Source: a bacterium (GTDB lineage: Bacteria; Planctomycetota; B15-G4; JADJEK01). Taken from it: a stretch of DNA of 7,850 bases. A program made the translations under genes and the position numbers. The notes under the pieces are model-generated. The model saw only the letters and a program-made list of their open reading frames with translations, was not told the origin of the DNA and did not search any database. Every line of letters starts with the position of its first letter. Within the stretch, counting starts at the first letter, position 1. Positions 5,055-7,850 of the stretch are shown here, piece after piece. The stretch is taken from contig JAUIEL010000307.1 of NCBI GenBank assembly GCA_030428825.1, positions 1-7,850 of the forward strand, read 5' to 3'.

Positions 5055-6359
5055 TTACGGACGAATCGAGACGCGGCCGGAGAGGGTCGGCGGCGAGTCG
5101 GGGCCGACCACGGGGGGGAAGATCGCGACGACGGCGAACAGCTCCTCCCCGCGGTGGTCGGCGACGAACGCGCGCGAGAGGCGACACCGGGCCGTTCCCG
5201 CGGCGTCGGTCCGCCCCCGGAGGTTCTGGGACTCGAGGCTCCGCGCGACGAGCGGGTGGGCCCCGAGCGGCGCCCGCACGCCCGCGAACTCGACCGGTGG
5301 GCCCTCCAGCGGCGAGAGGACGACCTGGTAGTCCCGGTCGGGCGCCCCCGCGATCGCGAGCTCGACGGCGGACTCGTCCTCGGAGACGACGGCGAGGGTC
5401 GCCGGAGTCGTCGCGGTCGCCGGCGGGGCGGACCCGCGGGCCGGTCGGACGAGGCCGAGCTGCTCGAGCCGCGTCGCGACCGCCTCCGCCACGCGCTCGT
5501 TGCCGCGCGCCGTCGGGTGGTCGTCGGGGAAGAAGAGCGCCCGGTACCCGTGCTCGGCGACCGGCCCGCGGAGCGCCTCGTCGAGCGCGACCAGCGGAAC
5601 GTCGAGGTCGTTTGCGACGATCCGGGCGTTCGCGTTCAGGGTCCGGAAGATCGGCTGGTTCTCCGTGGCGTACGTGAGGAGGACCGGCGCCGCGCCGGCG
5701 TCCCGGACCCGGCGGACGATGCGGCGGAGGTTCGCGGCGACCCGCGCCGCGAGCGCCTCCCCCTTCACCGTCCCGAGCGCGCCGCCGCCGACCGCGGCCT
5801 TGACGGTCCGCCCGCCCTCGACGACGTACATCTCGCCGTCCCGCTCGATCAGGTCGGGGGGCGGCGCGGCCTCCCTCCCCTCCGCCTCGAGGCGGAGGAG
5901 GCGGAACAGCCGGAGGATCCGGAGGTCGGGCGGGCCGTCGTCTCCTCCGTCGCCGGCCCCCGCGTCGGGTTCGGTCCCGTCCGCGCCGTCGTGGTTCCAG
6001 GAGTCGTTGAACCCGACCTTCACCAGCACGACGTCCGGCCGCGTCTCCCGCAGGTAGCGCGGCAGCTCGCGGGCGAGGGCGCCGGAGCTGCGGCCGGGGA
6101 CGCCGTAGTTCAGGACGCCGACCTCGCGGGCCGCCGGATCGAGGAGGCCCTGCAGCCTCGACGGATACGCGTCGGACGGGAGGACGTGGAGGCCGTAGGT
6201 GTGCGAGTCGCCGACGCAGAGGACCGTCGTCCGGCCGCGCGCGCCGCCGCGGAGGTCGCCGACGAAGAACGACAGCAGGCGGAGCGCCCCCTCGAGCAAG
6301 ACGAGCGCGAGGAGGACGCCGAGCAGGAGGAGGCCGAGGCGGGCGAGGGCGCGCTTCAC
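5055..6359 (-). CDS. Membrane-anchored SGNH/GDSL-family hydrolase with extra C-terminal module
   Basis: 434 residues from a GTG start. Residues 8-22 and onward (LGLLLLGVLLALVLLEG) form a signal anchor, placing the enzyme outside the inner membrane. The SGNH core follows: block I CVGDSHTYG with nucleophile S52, block II NYGVPGRSS with G86, block III VGFNDSW with N118 and D119, and block V FPDDHPTARGN with H281. The family comprises esterases, acyl- and acetyl-hydrolases acting on lipids and carbohydrates; the substrate here is unknown. After block III comes an Asp/Gly-rich loop (122-145). The Asp partner is D279 or D280, closer to the His than the usual DxxH. Residues about 320-434 form a separate, probably beta-rich module. 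The start is 7 nt after the upstream sulfatase-like stop, with a ribosome site overlapping that stop, so the two are translationally coupled. Carbohydrate deacetylation is one option, not shown. Confidence 0.88.
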   Translation of the reverse strand: MKRALARLGLLLLGVLLALVLLEGALRLLSFFVGDLRGGARGRTTVLCVGDSHTYGLHVLPSDAYPSRLQGLLDPAAREVGVLNYGVPGRSSGALARELPRYLRETRPDVVLVKVGFNDSWNHDGADGTEPDAGAGDGGDDGPPDLRILRLFRLLRLEAEGREAAPPPDLIERDGEMYVVEGGRTVKAAVGGGALGTVKGEALAARVAANLRRIVRRVRDAGAAPVLLTYATENQPIFRTLNANARIVANDLDVPLVALDEALRGPVAEHGYRALFFPDDHPTARGNERVAEAVATRLEQLGLVRPARGSAPPATATTPATLAVVSEDESAVELAIAGAPDRDYQVVLSPLEGPPVEFAGVRAPLGAHPLVARSLESQNLRGRTDAAGTARCRLSRAFVADHRGEELFAVVAIFPPVVGPDSPPTLSGRVSIRP

Positions 6360-6361
6360 GG

Positions 6362-6368
6362 CCGCCTC
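6362..6368 (-). promoter_or_regulatory. Shine-Dalgarno of the SGNH gene overlapping the upstream stop codon
   Basis: On the minus strand TGAGGCGGCC precedes the GTG at 6359. The TGA is the stop of the sulfatase-like gene and GAGG, sharing two bases with it, is the ribosome site 5 nt before the GTG. This decides the GTG start and points to terminating ribosomes reinitiating on the hydrolase. Confidence 0.6.
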
Positions 6369-7850
6369 AGTAGCCGAGCTGGTCGAGCTGTTCCTGCAGC
6401 TCGCGCGGCTTCTCCTGGGCCTCGTTGATCAGCTTCAGCGATCCCTTCAGCCTCCCGAGCACCTCGCCGAGTCGGCCGAGCCGGTCGCGCAGCCGCTCGA
6501 GCGCGTCCCCGCGGGTCGCGCTGAGGTCGGTTCGCTCGCCGGGGTCGGCGCCGAGGTCGTACACCTTCTCCTCGTGGAGGAGGAGCTCCCCGCCGTCGGG
6601 GGAGAGGTCCGGCGGTCTCGCCCCGGCGTCGAACGCGCGCCGCTCGGCGAGCAGGTACTTCAGGCCGTTCCCGGAGCACGCCCGGTGGACGTTCTTGTAG
6701 TCGGCGGTGACCGGCATCCCGGCGTCGCCGAGGACCTTCGGGACGTCGGTCAGCTCGGCGACGATCGGGAGGTCGCGGAGCTCGGGCGGCGCCTCGCCAT
6801 CGAGGAGCGGGACCAGCGACTCGCCGTAGAGCGCCGGGTCGTCGTCGAAGCCGCAGAGCTCGCGGAGCGTCGGGACGACGTCGAAGATCCGCGCCTGCTC
6901 CTCGACGACGACCCCCTTCCGCACGCCGGGGCCGGCGATCAGGAGGGGGATCCGGAGCGTCGTGTCGTACAGGTTCTTCCGGTGCCCCTTCTCGCCGTGC
7001 TCGAAGAACTCCTCGCCGTGGTCGGCGGTGACGACGACGATCGTGTCGTCGGCGAGCCCGAGCTCGTCGAGCCGGTCGAGCAGCTTCCCGACGTGGAAGT
7101 CGACCCACGCGATCTCGGCGTCGAAGTTGGCGATCAGGTACGCCCGCTGCGCGGGCGTCATCTCCGGGGAGACCGCCTCGTTGAAGTGGAAGTCCTCGAT
7201 CGTGAAGTCCGGCGGCGGCGGGCCGGGCCAGAACCGCTTCACGAACTCCGCCGGCGCGTTGAAGTCGTAGTGGACGTCCCAGTGGTGGACGAAGAGGAAG
7301 AACGGCTCGTCCCGGTGACGCTCGAGGAACGCGAGCGCGCCGTCGGTCGTCTTCGGCGCCGTGATCACCTTGTGCGACTCGCGCTCCTTCGCGCCGAGCA
7401 TCGCGCCCTGCAGCGCGCCCGGCGCCCGCCCGGCCGTCGAGAACATCTCGACGCCGCAGTTCTCGTACACCTCGAACCCCTGGCCGAAGCCGAAGTACGG
7501 CTCGAGGTACGGCCCGCCGAAGAACCCGCCGGTCCGGTAGTCGTGCTCGCGGAACACCTCGGCGAGCATCCGGATGTTCGGGTCGACGGCGAGCGTGTCG
7601 TGCACCACGCCGTGGACCTGGTCCGGCTGGCCGGAAAGGAGCGCCATGTGCGCGGGGAGGGTCCAGCTGGTCGTCGAGTGGGCCCGCTCGAACCGGACGC
7701 CCCCGTCGGCGAACGCGTCGATCCGGGGGGAGGTCCGCTTCGGGTAGCCGTAGCAGCCGAGGTGGTCGGGGCGGAGGGTGTCGATCGAGATCAGGACGAC
7801 GTTCGGAGGGCGCGCCTCGCGGAGGAAGAGGAACCAGGTCACGAACGCGA
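6367..7850 (-). CDS. Sulfatase / alkaline-phosphatase-superfamily protein with Thr at the nucleophile position (N-terminus cut)
   Basis: The frame is open to the right edge. A GTG at 7842 could start it (491 residues; numbering below uses it), but the preceding codons read A-F and join a hydrophobic FVTWFLFL stretch, so a signal or membrane segment probably begins outside the window. Superfamily landmarks: VVLISIDTLRPDHLGCYGY with metal ligand D21, STTSWTLPAHMALLSG at the nucleophile, FVHHWDVH with H186, H187 and H191, VVVTADHGEEFFEHG with metal ligands D274/H275, and GHRKNLYDTTLRIPLL with H287. Type I sulfatases have C-x-P-S/A-x-R, whose Cys becomes formylglycine. Here T61-L-P-A-H replaces it, the Thr arrangement known from LtaS and EptA/MCR. 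Phosphodiester or phospho-group transfer is thus as likely as sulfate hydrolysis. The C-terminus (about 443-491) is a Leu/Arg-rich probable coiled coil. It sits 7 nt before the SGNH hydrolase gene. Confidence 0.9.
   Translation of the reverse strand, partial: AFVTWFLFLREARPPNVVLISIDTLRPDHLGCYGYPKRTSPRIDAFADGGVRFERAHSTTSWTLPAHMALLSGQPDQVHGVVHDTLAVDPNIRMLAEVFREHDYRTGGFFGGPYLEPYFGFGQGFEVYENCGVEMFSTAGRAPGALQGAMLGAKERESHKVITAPKTTDGALAFLERHRDEPFFLFVHHWDVHYDFNAPAEFVKRFWPGPPPPDFTIEDFHFNEAVSPEMTPAQRAYLIANFDAEIAWVDFHVGKLLDRLDELGLADDTIVVVTADHGEEFFEHGEKGHRKNLYDTTLRIPLLIAGPGVRKGVVVEEQARIFDVVPTLRELCGFDDDPALYGESLVPLLDGEAPPELRDLPIVAELTDVPKVLGDAGMPVTADYKNVHRACSGNGLKYLLAERRAFDAGARPPDLSPDGGELLLHEEKVYDLGADPGERTDLSATRGDALERLRDRLGRLGEVLGRLKGSLKLINEAQEKPRELQEQLDQLGY

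Noticed and set aside
4924..5187. 88-residue N-terminal extension of the response regulator
   Set aside because: Arg/Pro-rich, overlaps the end of the SGNH gene in another frame, and the ATG at 4923 has GGAG at proper spacing.
4986..6428. 480-codon plus-strand frame opposite the SGNH hydrolase gene
   Set aside because: Antisense shadow: Arg/Glu/Val-rich with no motif, while the minus strand carries all SGNH blocks.
6367..7850. Calling the gene a formylglycine-dependent arylsulfatase
   Set aside because: No Cys or Ser stands at the nucleophile position (Thr-Leu-Pro-Ala-His), so the required modification motif is absent; only the superfamily is supported.

Overview
The window is very GC-rich DNA with strong G/C bias at third codon positions. 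It looks like chromosomal DNA of a non-model bacterium, most plausibly a planctomycete. The basis is the mix of a membrane-tethered kinase-like protein, a sulfatase-family protein, a membrane-anchored SGNH hydrolase carrying an extra C-terminal module, and weak or absent Shine-Dalgarno sites on several genes. This placement is an inference; other high-GC phyla such as Myxococcota are not excluded. I see no tRNA, rRNA, CRISPR array, insertion sequence or prophage gene.

Layout. From the left edge to 1968 (minus strand) lies the first two thirds of DNA polymerase I. It carries the 5'-3' nuclease, a proofreading domain with intact catalytic residues and the start of the polymerase domain; the rest is outside the window. 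An 83-bp gap separates it from a divergent plus-strand group: a membrane-anchored pseudokinase (2052-3455), a small Cys-rich zinc-ribbon-like protein (3621-3842) and a membrane-anchored TPR-like protein (3904-4497). A hairpin at 4503-4528 separates this group from convergent minus-strand genes.

The minus-strand right half, in transcription order, runs from a sulfatase/alkaline-phosphatase-superfamily protein (6367 to the right edge, N-terminus cut) to a tightly coupled SGNH/GDSL hydrolase (5055-6359), then after 131 bp to a stand-alone receiver-domain response regulator (4531-4923). The first two probably form an operon acting at the cell envelope on phosphate- or sulfate-ester or acylated substrates. 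The response regulator has no partner kinase in view.

The most notable points are the kinase-like protein that has lost its catalytic residues, the sulfatase-family protein whose formylglycine Cys position is Thr, the stop/ribosome-site overlap linking it to the SGNH hydrolase, the basic N-terminal tail on PolA, and the uncharacterised zinc-ribbon protein. Nothing here proves a new system. The plus-strand pseudokinase / zinc ribbon / TPR group is the best candidate for an undescribed module.
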